From CAYMQB01 sp964392665 (lineage in GTDB: Bacteria; Hydrothermota; E44-bin80), in assembly GCA_964392665.1 (NCBI GenBank), contig CAYMQB010000003.1:1-64000 (forward strand): a stretch of DNA of 64,000 nucleotides. Reading direction: 5' to 3'. Each line of letters starts with the position of its first letter. Position 1 is the first letter of the stretch. The notes beneath the pieces were generated by a model. The model had not been told where the DNA came from and ran no database searches. It saw only the letters and a list, made by a program, of their open reading frames with translations. Position numbers and translations under genes: made by a program. Shown piece by piece: positions 50,228-58,656 of this stretch.

Positions 50228-51502
50228 CTATTCCTCCTCTTTTCCAATCGCTTTCAGCAACGATACCCGTGCCGAGTGGTAGTTTCTCAATGCAGACAGA
50301 TATCCCATTTTCGCCTGCATCTGGGCAAGTTGTGTATCGAGGTACTCAAGATTGGTTACCAGACCGCTGCTGTATCTTTTTTCTATGATTGAGAAAGCTT
50401 TTTGTGCCTGGTCGACATTCTCCCGGGCTGCAGATATGCCTTCCTGGGCAGCATTTACATTAAGGAATGCTTGTTTCACTTCAAACTGAATTGCCTTTTT
50501 GAGATTCTCTTCTGCCAGCTCGGCTTCTCTCAAAGCAAGCAGCGCTTCCTCATATCTGTTCCGCGTCTTAAAGCCACTGAATATGTTAAACTGGACTCCA
50601 ATATTGAATGTTAGATTTGAGCCCCAGTCGTCCCCGCCTAAACTGAAAGGTTTTTTTCGCTCATAGGTTGCTCCTCCAACTATTGCCGGAAGGATAATTT
50701 TGCGTGCAATGCTACGACCCTTTTCGGCGATTCTTTGTATATTCTTCATATTTACGATTTCGACTCTGTAGCTCATTGCATGTTCAAGCAATTCATCGAC
50801 ATCGAATGTTTCGTGTTTTTCCTCGATTGTTCCCTCCATGATGAGTTCCTTCTCAAGTTCCATTCCGAGTAGCAGCTTGAAACCTTCTTTGGCAAGATTG
50901 AGCGCATTCTCGGTTATGATAACCTGCTGTTTCATATTTGCAATCTGAGACCGCGAACGAAGCAGTTCATACTGAGGGAGAAGTCCGGCTTTGTATCTTT
51001 TTGTCACTGAAATTTCATGTTTTTTGAGCTGATTGAGGCTCTCGAACGAAAGTTCTGTCATTTTTTCGAGGATAAGTAATCCGCAGAAAGCATCTGTTAC
51101 TGCGTAGCGAACTTCTTGTTGTTTTCTCTTTATCTTTAGTTCTGCCATTTCTCGCAAAATGTCAGCGATTTTGTAAGCATCATATAATTTGCCCCATGCA
51201 AATAATACCTGGTTTAAGGACACAGATACACTGTAGTTTTTATGCTGTCCCATCGGAATTTGTGTTCCACCAAAATCAAGAACCGGAACATCACTTAGAT
51301 AGGCAAAGTAACTGCTCATTGATAACGATGGATAGTATTCTGCAATTGCATCGTTTACCCTTATGTCGGCTTTTTTCGCATCTATTTGTAATTGCTCTAT
51401 CTCCGGGTTATGCTTCAATCCGTAGTTAATTGATTTGTTAAGAGTTAGTTGAACGGTGTCAACCGGAGTAATCCCAAAGAGGAGCATTAGTAGAAAGAAC
51501 AT
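50228..51502 (-). CDS. TolC-family outer-membrane channel, system 1
   Basis: 424 residues. Signal-like N-terminus (MFFLLMLLFGIT), then two OEP repeats with long helices (LNKSINYGLKHNPEIEQLQIDAKKADIR and RVEIVNMKNIQRIAEK) and strands (PSLSMSSYFAYLS, LTFNIGVQFNIFSGF). The end has YSSGLVTNLEYLDTQLAQMQ typical of the family. It forms the outer-membrane tunnel of the pump. A strong AGGAGG precedes ATG 51502. Confidence 0.9.
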   Translation of the reverse strand: MFFLLMLLFGITPVDTVQLTLNKSINYGLKHNPEIEQLQIDAKKADIRVNDAIAEYYPSLSMSSYFAYLSDVPVLDFGGTQIPMGQHKNYSVSVSLNQVLFAWGKLYDAYKIADILREMAELKIKRKQQEVRYAVTDAFCGLLILEKMTELSFESLNQLKKHEISVTKRYKAGLLPQYELLRSRSQIANMKQQVIITENALNLAKEGFKLLLGMELEKELIMEGTIEEKHETFDVDELLEHAMSYRVEIVNMKNIQRIAEKGRSIARKIILPAIVGGATYERKKPFSLGGDDWGSNLTFNIGVQFNIFSGFKTRNRYEEALLALREAELAEENLKKAIQFEVKQAFLNVNAAQEGISAARENVDQAQKAFSIIEKRYSSGLVTNLEYLDTQLAQMQAKMGYLSALRNYHSARVSLLKAIGKEEE

Positions 51503-51525
51503 TTAACCTCCTAAATAAGTCAATA

Positions 51526-52113
51526 TTATTTTAGAACGAATACTAAACCGAGCCCATTTTCCCATATCTTTTCATCCTTATCAGAAAAGCCATATCTGTA
51601 AATGTCAGAACTCGCTATATAGTTGTAGCGAGACGAGAAGGCAAGGGCAAAAAATCTGTTTATTCTGGATTGAACGGTGAATCCACCCACAAAGCCAAAA
51701 TCCTTTTCGTTCATCTTCGTATCGCCTGGCAGAGTTATTACCTTATTATTGCGTAATCCTTTCCATAGATATATTCCGAATCCCGTTTCCATTGATATTT
51801 CGAGCCATTGGGATTCAATAAAAGGTAAAAGGTCAAAAGTGGAAACAAGTGTCACAGGAGTATATTTATAGGAAGTTAAGTTATCTTTATTGTCGGTAAA
51901 TGCAATTTGCGAACCTCGGAGCTTTATTCCAATATGGGGGATAAGATTGGTTATCTCGATTTCGGCAGCCGGGTTGAATTTTTGAATAGGATTTTCATCA
52001 TCCAAGTACAAAAGGTCAGAGGAATAATGGATGCCAAATGAGAAACCAGTACCCGATACGGAATTGGACAAAAAAAACAAGAGGAATACAGCGGACAAGA
52101 GATTACGAATCAT
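51526..52113 (-). CDS. Predicted outer-membrane beta-barrel protein, first gene of RND system 1
   Basis: 195 residues with a signal peptide (NLLSAVFLLFFLSNSVSG) and alternating strand patterns (FSFGIHYSSDLLYL, FFALAFSSRYNYIAS) ending in a terminal strand LGLVFVLK, as in outer-membrane barrels. AGGTTTAATG context: the gene is preceded by TGGAGG. It lies 23 bases before tolC on the same transcript, so it may help the pump or sense its state. No family recognised. Confidence 0.6.
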   Translation of the reverse strand: MIRNLLSAVFLLFFLSNSVSGTGFSFGIHYSSDLLYLDDENPIQKFNPAAEIEITNLIPHIGIKLRGSQIAFTDNKDNLTSYKYTPVTLVSTFDLLPFIESQWLEISMETGFGIYLWKGLRNNKVITLPGDTKMNEKDFGFVGGFTVQSRINRFFALAFSSRYNYIASSDIYRYGFSDKDEKIWENGLGLVFVLK

Positions 52114-52257
52114 TAAACCTCCATTTTTTTAAAATGTTTCCAGAAACTTTAATGTAAAGCACATATTGAGTCACTTACTGCCTAAGCGCAAACTCCAGGA
52201 ATGTTTCCAATACTGCCCCGCTTTTCTTAACGGATGGAACATTAAAAGTAACTATGC

Positions 52258-52286
52258 ACTATAATACAGAAATCGACTTTTTGCAA
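52258..52286 (-). promoter_or_regulatory. Sigma-70-type promoter of RND operon 1
   Basis: Minus strand TTGCAA (52286-52281), 17 bases, TATAGT (52263-52258). Confidence 0.5.
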
Positions 52287-52322
52287 GGTTTTTTTAAAAA
52301 AAGCTTATTTTTCATATTTTAC

Positions 52323-52351
52323 TTGACAAATAGAATAATTCATAGTATATT
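52323..52351 (+). promoter_or_regulatory. Sigma-70-type promoter of RND operon 2
   Basis: TTGACA at 52323-52328, 17 bases, TATATT at 52346-52351. The -10 overlaps the palindromic operator that follows. Confidence 0.75.
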
Positions 52352-52371
52352 ATTTCAATATTGAAATAATA
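52348..52371. promoter_or_regulatory. Perfect 24-base palindrome, probable MarR operator
   Basis: Half-site TATTATTTCAAT followed directly by its reverse complement. It covers the end of the -10 and the start point of the tolC-mfp-rnd-marR promoter. Binding there by the MarR protein encoded last in the operon (57837-58316) would block transcription; size and position suit a MarR dimer. Confidence 0.75.
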
Positions 52372-52417
52372 AGAAGTGTAGTAATAATAATGAAAGAGAA
52401 CTGGAAAAGGAGGAATA

Positions 52418-53812
52418 ATGAGAATTGGAGTAGCAATGTTAATCAGTATATTCTCTCTTCCGTTATTGCTAAAAGGTGAAGAAGCGATTGTAAAGTCCGA
52501 CACAGTTTCCTTCACCCTTGAAGTGGCTTTGGAATGGGCTGTCAAGCATAACGAGGGCATTCTTGCAGAAAGGTCGAAAGTAAAAGAAGCGGAAAATGGG
52601 ATAGGTGTTGCAAGAGCAGGTTTTTTCCCGAAGATAAATGGTCAATTAAGTTACACAAGGCTTGCAGAGATGGCTTCCATTTCAATGGAAGCGCCCGTAT
52701 ACGGAACTATGCAGGTTCCTGTATTCAATCCTTTTGGAGATACAATAGGTTTCACTTTTGTTCCGGGTGTAGTTGGTGCCGACACAATCGAATTTTCGAT
52801 GGGTAGTGATGAAAATTATCTTGTGAGAGCCTCTCTAAGGCAACCTATCTTTACATTTGGGAAGTTACTGGATGCGTACAACATAGCAAAACTCAATTTT
52901 GAAGCTGCCGAACAGGATTGCAGGAAGAGCGAAAACGACCTGATATTGGGTGTCAAGAAAGCTTTTTATGGGATTTTAATATTAAAGGAGTTGGTTGAAG
53001 TGAGCGATGAATCATATAAACAAACGAAGAGACACATTGAAGCGGTGAAAAAACGATATGAAGTTGGGTTGTCTTCGGATTTTGACCTCTTGCGGGCAGA
53101 GGTGCAGCTGAAGAATATGGAGCCAAATCTTGCGAAAGCAAGAAATGGGTATAACCTTGCCCAAAAAGGATTCAAAACAATGATTGGTTTGCCACAGGAT
53201 TCACATATTGCTGTTGTAGGGAAACTAACATATGAGCCTATTGAAGTAAATCTCGAAACTTTAGTTCTTGAAGCCAAGGTTCATAGACCCGAACTTCTTG
53301 CACTATCCTTAAGGAAAAAAATAACAGAAAAAGCTCAGTCCATTGCCAGCAAGGCTAATCTGCCAAATTTGGCTCTGATTGCAAATTATGATTATAAGAA
53401 ACCTGTTTATTTTAGCAATGAATGGGGAAAAGATTGGAGTGTCACAGTTGCACTGCAAATGCCCATTTTTACAGGGTTTGAGAATACGGAGAGGAAGTAC
53501 CAGGCAAGGGAAAAAACGAGGCAGGTAAATCATTATCTCAAACTACTTGGAGAAAACATCGAATTGGACGTGAGAAGTGCATGTTTGAAATTGAGAGAGG
53601 CAGGAAAACTCGTTGAATCGCAAGAAGAAAATGTGAAACAGGCTATGAAGGCTGAGCAAATCGTTGAGAGGAGATTTGAGCAGGGACTTGCCACCAATCT
53701 TGAAGTCATGGATACGGAACTTGCTCTTCTCGCTGCAAAAACGAATTATTTGAGAGCATTGTCTGACTACTTGATATCAAAGGCTGAGCTTTATAGAGCA
53801 GTTGGAAAATAA
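52418..53812 (+). CDS. TolC-family outer-membrane channel, system 2
   Basis: 464 residues. Signal peptide (RIGVAMLISIFSLPLLLKG), then the two OEP repeats: VALEWAVKHNEGILAERSKV and PELLALSLRKKITEKAQSIA, with strand regions GFFPKINGQLSYTRLAE and VTVALQMPIFTGFENTE. The end carries FEQGLATNLEVMDTELALL. It is longer than the system 1 channel because of an insert near residues 75-125. GGAGGAATA precedes the ATG. First gene of the MarR-controlled efflux operon. Confidence 0.9.
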   Translation: MRIGVAMLISIFSLPLLLKGEEAIVKSDTVSFTLEVALEWAVKHNEGILAERSKVKEAENGIGVARAGFFPKINGQLSYTRLAEMASISMEAPVYGTMQVPVFNPFGDTIGFTFVPGVVGADTIEFSMGSDENYLVRASLRQPIFTFGKLLDAYNIAKLNFEAAEQDCRKSENDLILGVKKAFYGILILKELVEVSDESYKQTKRHIEAVKKRYEVGLSSDFDLLRAEVQLKNMEPNLAKARNGYNLAQKGFKTMIGLPQDSHIAVVGKLTYEPIEVNLETLVLEAKVHRPELLALSLRKKITEKAQSIASKANLPNLALIANYDYKKPVYFSNEWGKDWSVTVALQMPIFTGFENTERKYQAREKTRQVNHYLKLLGENIELDVRSACLKLREAGKLVESQEENVKQAMKAEQIVERRFEQGLATNLEVMDTELALLAAKTNYLRALSDYLISKAELYRAVGK

Positions 53813-53833
53813 ACCAAAGGAACAGGAGCGAAA

Positions 53834-54751
53834 ATGAAAAAGGGGATTTTCTGGACTATTATAATAGTCATTATTGGTTTAGTCGTTTGGCGGGTAGTGC
53901 AGCACGAAGTATTGAAAGGCAGAAAACAAGTGGAAGTGAGTGTACAAACCGATGTAGTTGTAGAGAAAGCAACAAGGGATGTCATTACTGACGAGATGTC
54001 ATACGCCGGGAATATTGTGGGAATTGAACAGGTAAATGTTTATCCGATGGAAGAAACTGGCAGGCTCATAAGGTATCTTGTTAAAGAAGGCGATAAGGTT
54101 AGCAAGGGAAGAGTTATTGCAATTGTTGACAGGTCCATAAAAGGGCTCAACTATAAACCTGCGCAGATTAGTGTACCTATTTCAGGAATTGTTGGAATAC
54201 TATTTCTTGATAAAGGCGCTATGGTGGCACCACAGATACCTCTTGCAATGATTGCGAATATTGATAGGGTGAAAGTAGAGATTCAAATATCGGAAGTGGA
54301 GCTGAGGATAATAAAGGAAGGTCAGAATGCGAGGGTTAGGGTCGATTTTTATCCAGAGAATACCTTTTCGGGAATTATTACAGAAATAACTCCCGTGGTC
54401 AATCCATTGAGCAGAACAGCGAAGGGAGAGATTGTTATCGACAATCCAGAACATTTGCTTAAACCGGGAATGCTTGCAAGAGTTCGATTGATTGTTGCGA
54501 AGCACAGGGATGTGATAGTAGTCCCTGAAAAGGCTGTACTCGTAAGAAATGACAGAGAGATTGTTTTTACGAAGAGGGGTGATATAGCAAAGAAGAAGGA
54601 TGTAAAGACTGGAATAAAGAACAATGATATGATAGAAGTTGTAGAGGGATTAAATGATGGTGAAGAGGTGATTGTGAGTGGAAACTATGGTTTGCGTGAT
54701 GGTGCAAAGATTCGTGTCAAAAAGAACAATAGACTGGGGGGACAGCAATGA
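53834..54751 (+). CDS. RND membrane fusion protein, system 2 (short, no alpha-hairpin)
   Basis: 305 residues. Anchor helix (IFWTIIIVIIGLVVWRVV), lipoyl halves TGRLIRYLVKEGDKVSKG and ISVPISGIVGILFLDKGAMV joined by only about 12 residues, then barrel and membrane-proximal domains (ITPVVNPLSRTAKGEIVI, PGMLARVRLIVAKHRD). As in system 1 the helical hairpin is absent. Its stop overlaps the RND start (ATGA). Confidence 0.85.
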   Translation: MKKGIFWTIIIVIIGLVVWRVVQHEVLKGRKQVEVSVQTDVVVEKATRDVITDEMSYAGNIVGIEQVNVYPMEETGRLIRYLVKEGDKVSKGRVIAIVDRSIKGLNYKPAQISVPISGIVGILFLDKGAMVAPQIPLAMIANIDRVKVEIQISEVELRIIKEGQNARVRVDFYPENTFSGIITEITPVVNPLSRTAKGEIVIDNPEHLLKPGMLARVRLIVAKHRDVIVVPEKAVLVRNDREIVFTKRGDIAKKKDVKTGIKNNDMIEVVEGLNDGEEVIVSGNYGLRDGAKIRVKKNNRLGGQQ

Positions 54752-57700
54752 ACTTGCCGCAATTTTCTGTCAAGAGGTCCGTCACAGTTTTGATGCTTAT
54801 TTTGATTATTGCTATTTTTGGTATGATTTCGTTTACCCGTTTGGGTGTGGAACTTATGCCGGATATTACATTTCCCACCGTATCCATAATTACAAAAGAT
54901 ACAGGTGTAGCACCGGAAGACATAGAAACTATGATAACAAAACCCATCGAAGGTGTTGTTTCGACAGTTAAGAATGTGAAGAAAGTCTCTTCGATTTCGA
55001 AAGAGGGAATTTCAGTTGTAATGGTTGAACTTGAATGGGGTTCCAATATCGATTTCATAACACAGGACATAAGGGAGGCTATCGATATTGTGAAGGACTA
55101 TCTTCCCGAAGATGCTTCCAAACCAATGATTGTGAAAACTGACCCTTCTATGATGCCTATCATTGAGTTATCTGTAACTGGAAATAAAGACCCCATTGAA
55201 CTCAGAAACATTGCTAAAGATATTAAAGATAGGCTGGAACAAGTTCGTGGAATTGCAAATGTTACGCTTATGGGGGGTGCAGAAAGAGAAATCCAGGTAA
55301 AAGTTGACAGAGAAAGAATGAAATTCTACAATATTTCTCTCAACCAGATTATTCAAATTCTTGCCTTCGAGAATCTCAACCTGCCAGGAGGAAACATTCA
55401 GGAAGGATACAATGATTTTCTTGTCAGGACTTTAGGTGAGTTCGGAGGTGTAGATGAGATTGGCAATATTGTAATTGGAGCAAGGGATAATATACCGATA
55501 CACTTGAAGGACGTTGCTCTAATTAAAGATGAAATGAAAGATATGCGCTCTTTTGGAAGAACGAATAAGAGGAGGTCGGTTATTCTTCTATGTAGTAAGT
55601 CGTCAGGTGTCAATACAGTCAGGGCAGCGAACAACCTGAAAAGCGAGGTTGAGAGACTCGAGGGAATTCTTCCAGAAGACATAGAAATTGGTAATGTGTT
55701 TGATCAGGGGAAAACTACTACAGATGTTGTTTCTTCAACTGTTAATAGTGCCCTGTGGGGTTCTTTGTTGGCAATACTCTCCCTTCTGCTTTTTTTCCGC
55801 AACTGGAGACCGACGCTGGTGATTGCATTTTCCATACCCCTTTCCATTCTTGCCACATTTATTGCAATGCACATTGCTGGATTCACATTCAATATTATGA
55901 CGATTGGCGGATTTGCCCTTGGCGTGGGAATGCTTCTTTCCAATGCTATTATTGTGATTGAAAATATTTTTAGGCATCTTGAAGAAGGAGAAGGACGCGA
56001 GAAGGCATCCATCTCAGGAACAACGGAAGTACTCAAAGCAATACTCGGTTCCACTCTGACAACCGTTGTTGTATTTCTCCCTCTTATATATGCAAGTGGG
56101 ATAGCAGGACAACTTTCCAGAGGGCTTGCTCTTACTATAGCTTTTTCTCTTCTTGCTTCGTTGCTGGTTGCTTTTACAATAGTACCTATGCTCGCATCGA
56201 GAATATTCGTCAAGAGAAAAAAGAAAAAAGAGTATGAGGCACATTTTGGCGAAAGATTTTTCGAAGGATTTAATAGAGGATATAAGAGTGTTTTAACATA
56301 TACTTTGGAGCACAGAAAGAGAATTGGACTTATTACTCTTGTTGTTTTTGTTGTTTCGTTGTTTTTGTTGCTTTTTGTTGGGAAGGAGTTCATTCCGGGA
56401 ATGGATTCTTCGATGTTTAGTGTAAATATAGCGATGCCTGTTGGCACATCACTCGATGAGACCGAGCAGGTTATGAAACAGCTTGAAGACATAGTACTTT
56501 CCCAACCTGAGGTAAAGCTTGTTTCCTCATTTGGGGGCGAATCTGAAATGGGTCAGGCATCCTTTTTTATGGGGGGAACAGAATCTGTAAACGAGGGGCA
56601 ACTGATGGTGAGACTTAAGGATAAACGGAGACGTTCGGAGGTAGAAATAAAAGATGCTATAAGAAAAAAAATTCCACATATTGAAGGAGCAAAAATAGAA
56701 TTTCCCGATATGTCTCAAAGTATTATGGGTTCAGGGGAAGCGCCAATTGAGATAAAGATTTTTGGTCCAGACCTATCTGTTCTCGACACGCTTTCTGCGA
56801 AAATCGTAAAAGCAATTGAGAATACAAATGGTATCAAAGATATAGATAGAAGTTTAGGGAAAGGAAAACCAGAAATAGTTATTCGTGTGGATAGACAGGC
56901 AGCGTCAAGAGTTGGACTTACAGCGGGGCAGATAGCAACTCAGGTCGAAGTAGCTTTGAAAGGAAAGGTCGCAACCAAGTATAAAGAAAAGGGCGAGGAA
57001 TATGATTTAAGGGTTCAATTAAGAGCAACTGATCGAAAAACGCGTTCCGATATTGGAAATATTGGTATCCTAACCTCTCTTGGCACAACTATTTCCGTCA
57101 AGAATGTTGCGAAGATTATAGAATCAAAAGGGTCCGTGAAACTCTTAAGGGAAAATCAGAAGAGAAAGGTTACGGTTTCGGCTGCTTTCATGGGAAGAGA
57201 TCTGGGTAGTATAATGGCGGATATTAAACAACAGGTTTCAGGAATCAGCAAAGCCGATGATTACTTTATTGATTATGGTGGGGAGGCGGAGAGTATGCAG
57301 GAAACTTTTAAATCACTTGGAATAACACTACTTCTGGCGATTCTTGTTGTTTATATGATTATGGCAGCAGTCTTTGAATCGCTAACTCATCCATTTGTCG
57401 TGATGTTTACCCTTCCTTTTGCAGCTGTTGGAGTTATTCTAATTCTACTCATCACGAATATATCGCTTTCACTCACTTCGCTCCTGGGGGTGATAATTCT
57501 GGTTGGTGTTATAGTAAATGCAGGTATAGTTTTGGTGGATTACATAAACCAACTGCGGAAAGGTGGGATGAAAAGGGATGAAGCAATTATACAGGGTGGT
57601 ATGATTAAACTGAGGACGGTTATATTGATAAATTTAACTACTGTACTTGGACTTCTTCCAATGGCATTGACAAGAGCAAGAATGGGTGCTATAATGGCAC

Positions 57701-57825
57701 CGATGGCAACTTCGGTTGTAGGTGGGCTTGTTGTTGGAACAATACTAACACTTATTGTAGTTCCTTTAGTCTATTCGATTTTTGATGATGTGGTGCAAAA
57801 ACTCGCGTCCAGGTTAAAACGATAA
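54748..57825 (+). CDS. RND efflux permease, system 2, lacking the helix 4 aspartates
   Basis: 1025 residues with the usual twelve helices; N-terminus NLPQFSVKRSVTVLMLILII and family motifs LMPDITFPTVSI and DLGSIMADIKQQ. The helix 4 site that holds two proton-relay aspartates in AcrB reads GMLLSNAIIVIEN, i.e. Ser-Asn, and the helix 10 lysine is Asn (GVIVNAGIVLVDY). Energy coupling must therefore use other acids, or the pump is altered. It is translationally coupled to the MFP gene and followed 11 bases later by the marR gene. Confidence 0.9.
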   Translation: MNLPQFSVKRSVTVLMLILIIAIFGMISFTRLGVELMPDITFPTVSIITKDTGVAPEDIETMITKPIEGVVSTVKNVKKVSSISKEGISVVMVELEWGSNIDFITQDIREAIDIVKDYLPEDASKPMIVKTDPSMMPIIELSVTGNKDPIELRNIAKDIKDRLEQVRGIANVTLMGGAEREIQVKVDRERMKFYNISLNQIIQILAFENLNLPGGNIQEGYNDFLVRTLGEFGGVDEIGNIVIGARDNIPIHLKDVALIKDEMKDMRSFGRTNKRRSVILLCSKSSGVNTVRAANNLKSEVERLEGILPEDIEIGNVFDQGKTTTDVVSSTVNSALWGSLLAILSLLLFFRNWRPTLVIAFSIPLSILATFIAMHIAGFTFNIMTIGGFALGVGMLLSNAIIVIENIFRHLEEGEGREKASISGTTEVLKAILGSTLTTVVVFLPLIYASGIAGQLSRGLALTIAFSLLASLLVAFTIVPMLASRIFVKRKKKKEYEAHFGERFFEGFNRGYKSVLTYTLEHRKRIGLITLVVFVVSLFLLLFVGKEFIPGMDSSMFSVNIAMPVGTSLDETEQVMKQLEDIVLSQPEVKLVSSFGGESEMGQASFFMGGTESVNEGQLMVRLKDKRRRSEVEIKDAIRKKIPHIEGAKIEFPDMSQSIMGSGEAPIEIKIFGPDLSVLDTLSAKIVKAIENTNGIKDIDRSLGKGKPEIVIRVDRQAASRVGLTAGQIATQVEVALKGKVATKYKEKGEEYDLRVQLRATDRKTRSDIGNIGILTSLGTTISVKNVAKIIESKGSVKLLRENQKRKVTVSAAFMGRDLGSIMADIKQQVSGISKADDYFIDYGGEAESMQETFKSLGITLLLAILVVYMIMAAVFESLTHPFVVMFTLPFAAVGVILILLITNISLSLTSLLGVIILVGVIVNAGIVLVDYINQLRKGGMKRDEAIIQGGMIKLRTVILINLTTVLGLLPMALTRARMGAIMAPMATSVVGGLVVGTILTLIVVPLVYSIFDDVVQKLASRLKR

Positions 57826-57836
57826 AGGAGGATTTT

Positions 57837-58316
57837 ATGGTGTCTAAGGATAAGACAAAAGAATACATGAGTAGAGTTGAGGCGTGTGTTCCTGAAATGC
57901 TGAGATGTATTCATATTTCAGTTCCACGAGAGGTTCTGGGATTGAAACTGACAATTTCACAATCTGTAACTTTAAGCAGTCTTGGATATAAAAGATCCTG
58001 TAAAATGAGCGAGCTTGCACAGAGCATTAGTATGAATATGAGCACGCTAACACCCGTAGTTGATTCTCTGATTCAAAAACGACTTGTTCTTAGAAGAAGA
58101 AGTAAAGATGACAGACGCGTTGTTCTGGTACAACTTACAGAGAAAGGTAAAAAAGCAGTTAGCGGAATCAACAGGTATAAGAGGAAACAGATTAAAGATA
58201 TCATCGAATATTTTCCAGAGAAAGATAGGGAACAAGTGCTTCTTGGTTTTGAAAATATGGTCAAAGCATTCACTGATATATGCAATAAGAAAAGTAAGAA
58301 CGGGAAAGATAAATAA
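57837..58316 (+). CDS. MarR family transcriptional regulator
   Basis: 159 residues. The winged helix-turn-helix is clear: CKMSELAQSISMNMSTLTPVVDSLIQKRLVLRRR, with the wing SKDDRRVVLVQLTEKGKK. It starts at ATG 57837 behind AAAGGAGG, 11 bases after the RND gene. MarR proteins bind palindromes as dimers and are released by small ligands. The perfect palindrome over the operon's promoter (52348-52371) is its likely target, so the pump and its repressor would be made together. Confidence 0.9.
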   Translation: MVSKDKTKEYMSRVEACVPEMLRCIHISVPREVLGLKLTISQSVTLSSLGYKRSCKMSELAQSISMNMSTLTPVVDSLIQKRLVLRRRSKDDRRVVLVQLTEKGKKAVSGINRYKRKQIKDIIEYFPEKDREQVLLGFENMVKAFTDICNKKSKNGKDK

Positions 58317-58387
58317 GTGGAAAATTTAGAATAATTATTAATGCTTATCTGCTTAACTCCCATTTTGATATTTAGCCTGAAAGTCTG

Positions 58388-58551
58388 TCATTGCGAGGAG
58401 CGAAGCGACGTGGCAAAATCATCTTTAAGTAATGAAAATTGAAATAGTCAACAGCGAGATTGCTTCGCATTTGTGGAGCAAGCCCCGTGTAATAGGAAAG
58501 TTTTTGTGCATAATGGTATTACACAGGGCAAGAAGAAACGCTCGCAATGAC
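58388..58551. repeat. GTCATTGCGAGGAGCGAAG...CTCGCAATGAC repeat with nested hairpin
   Basis: The outer ends GTCATTGCGAG and CTCGCAATGAC pair with each other. A nested pair CCCGTGTAAT/ATTACACAGGG lies near 58484-58530. It is the longest of the six copies of this family in the window. Confidence 0.8.
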
Positions 58552-58601
58552 GTTCTTGTGATATTGCGAGTTAAGCAGATACGCATATAATTATTTTTTG
58601 C

Positions 58602-58630
58602 TTGACAATTCTCATTTTTTACCATACTAT
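58602..58630 (+). promoter_or_regulatory. Sigma-70-type promoter of the PhaR-like gene
   Basis: TTGACA at 58602-58607, 17 bases, TACTAT at 58625-58630. Confidence 0.75.
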
Positions 58631-58646
58631 TCCGCAGTGCGGAATA
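58628..58646. promoter_or_regulatory. Perfect palindrome at the start point of the PhaR-like gene
   Basis: TATTCCGCAGTGCGGAATA overlaps the -10 and the start point. PhaR proteins bind sites built of TGC/GCA half-sites and repress their own genes in PHA-making bacteria, so self-repression is likely here. Confidence 0.65.
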
Positions 58647-58656
58647 AGGAGAATAT

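Larger units (their letters stand above)
52114..52417. other. Divergent control region between the two RND operons
   Basis: No gene is visible. It holds a minus-strand promoter at 52258-52286, a plus-strand promoter at 52323-52351 and a perfect palindromic operator at 52348-52371. The remaining bases next to the minus-strand gene form a leader of about 140 bases with no recognised element. Confidence 0.7.
58317..58656. other. Intergenic region with palindromic repeat and PhaR-gene promoter
   Basis: No plus-strand gene is visible. Repeat at 58388-58551, promoter at 58602-58630 and operator-like palindrome at 58628-58646 are listed separately. A long minus-strand frame across this area is antisense to the PhaR-like gene and is not supported. 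Confidence 0.7.

Noticed and set aside
55704..56492. 262-codon minus-strand frame inside the RND gene
   Set aside because: Antisense to a certain RND permease; Ser/Thr/Ile-rich shadow translation.
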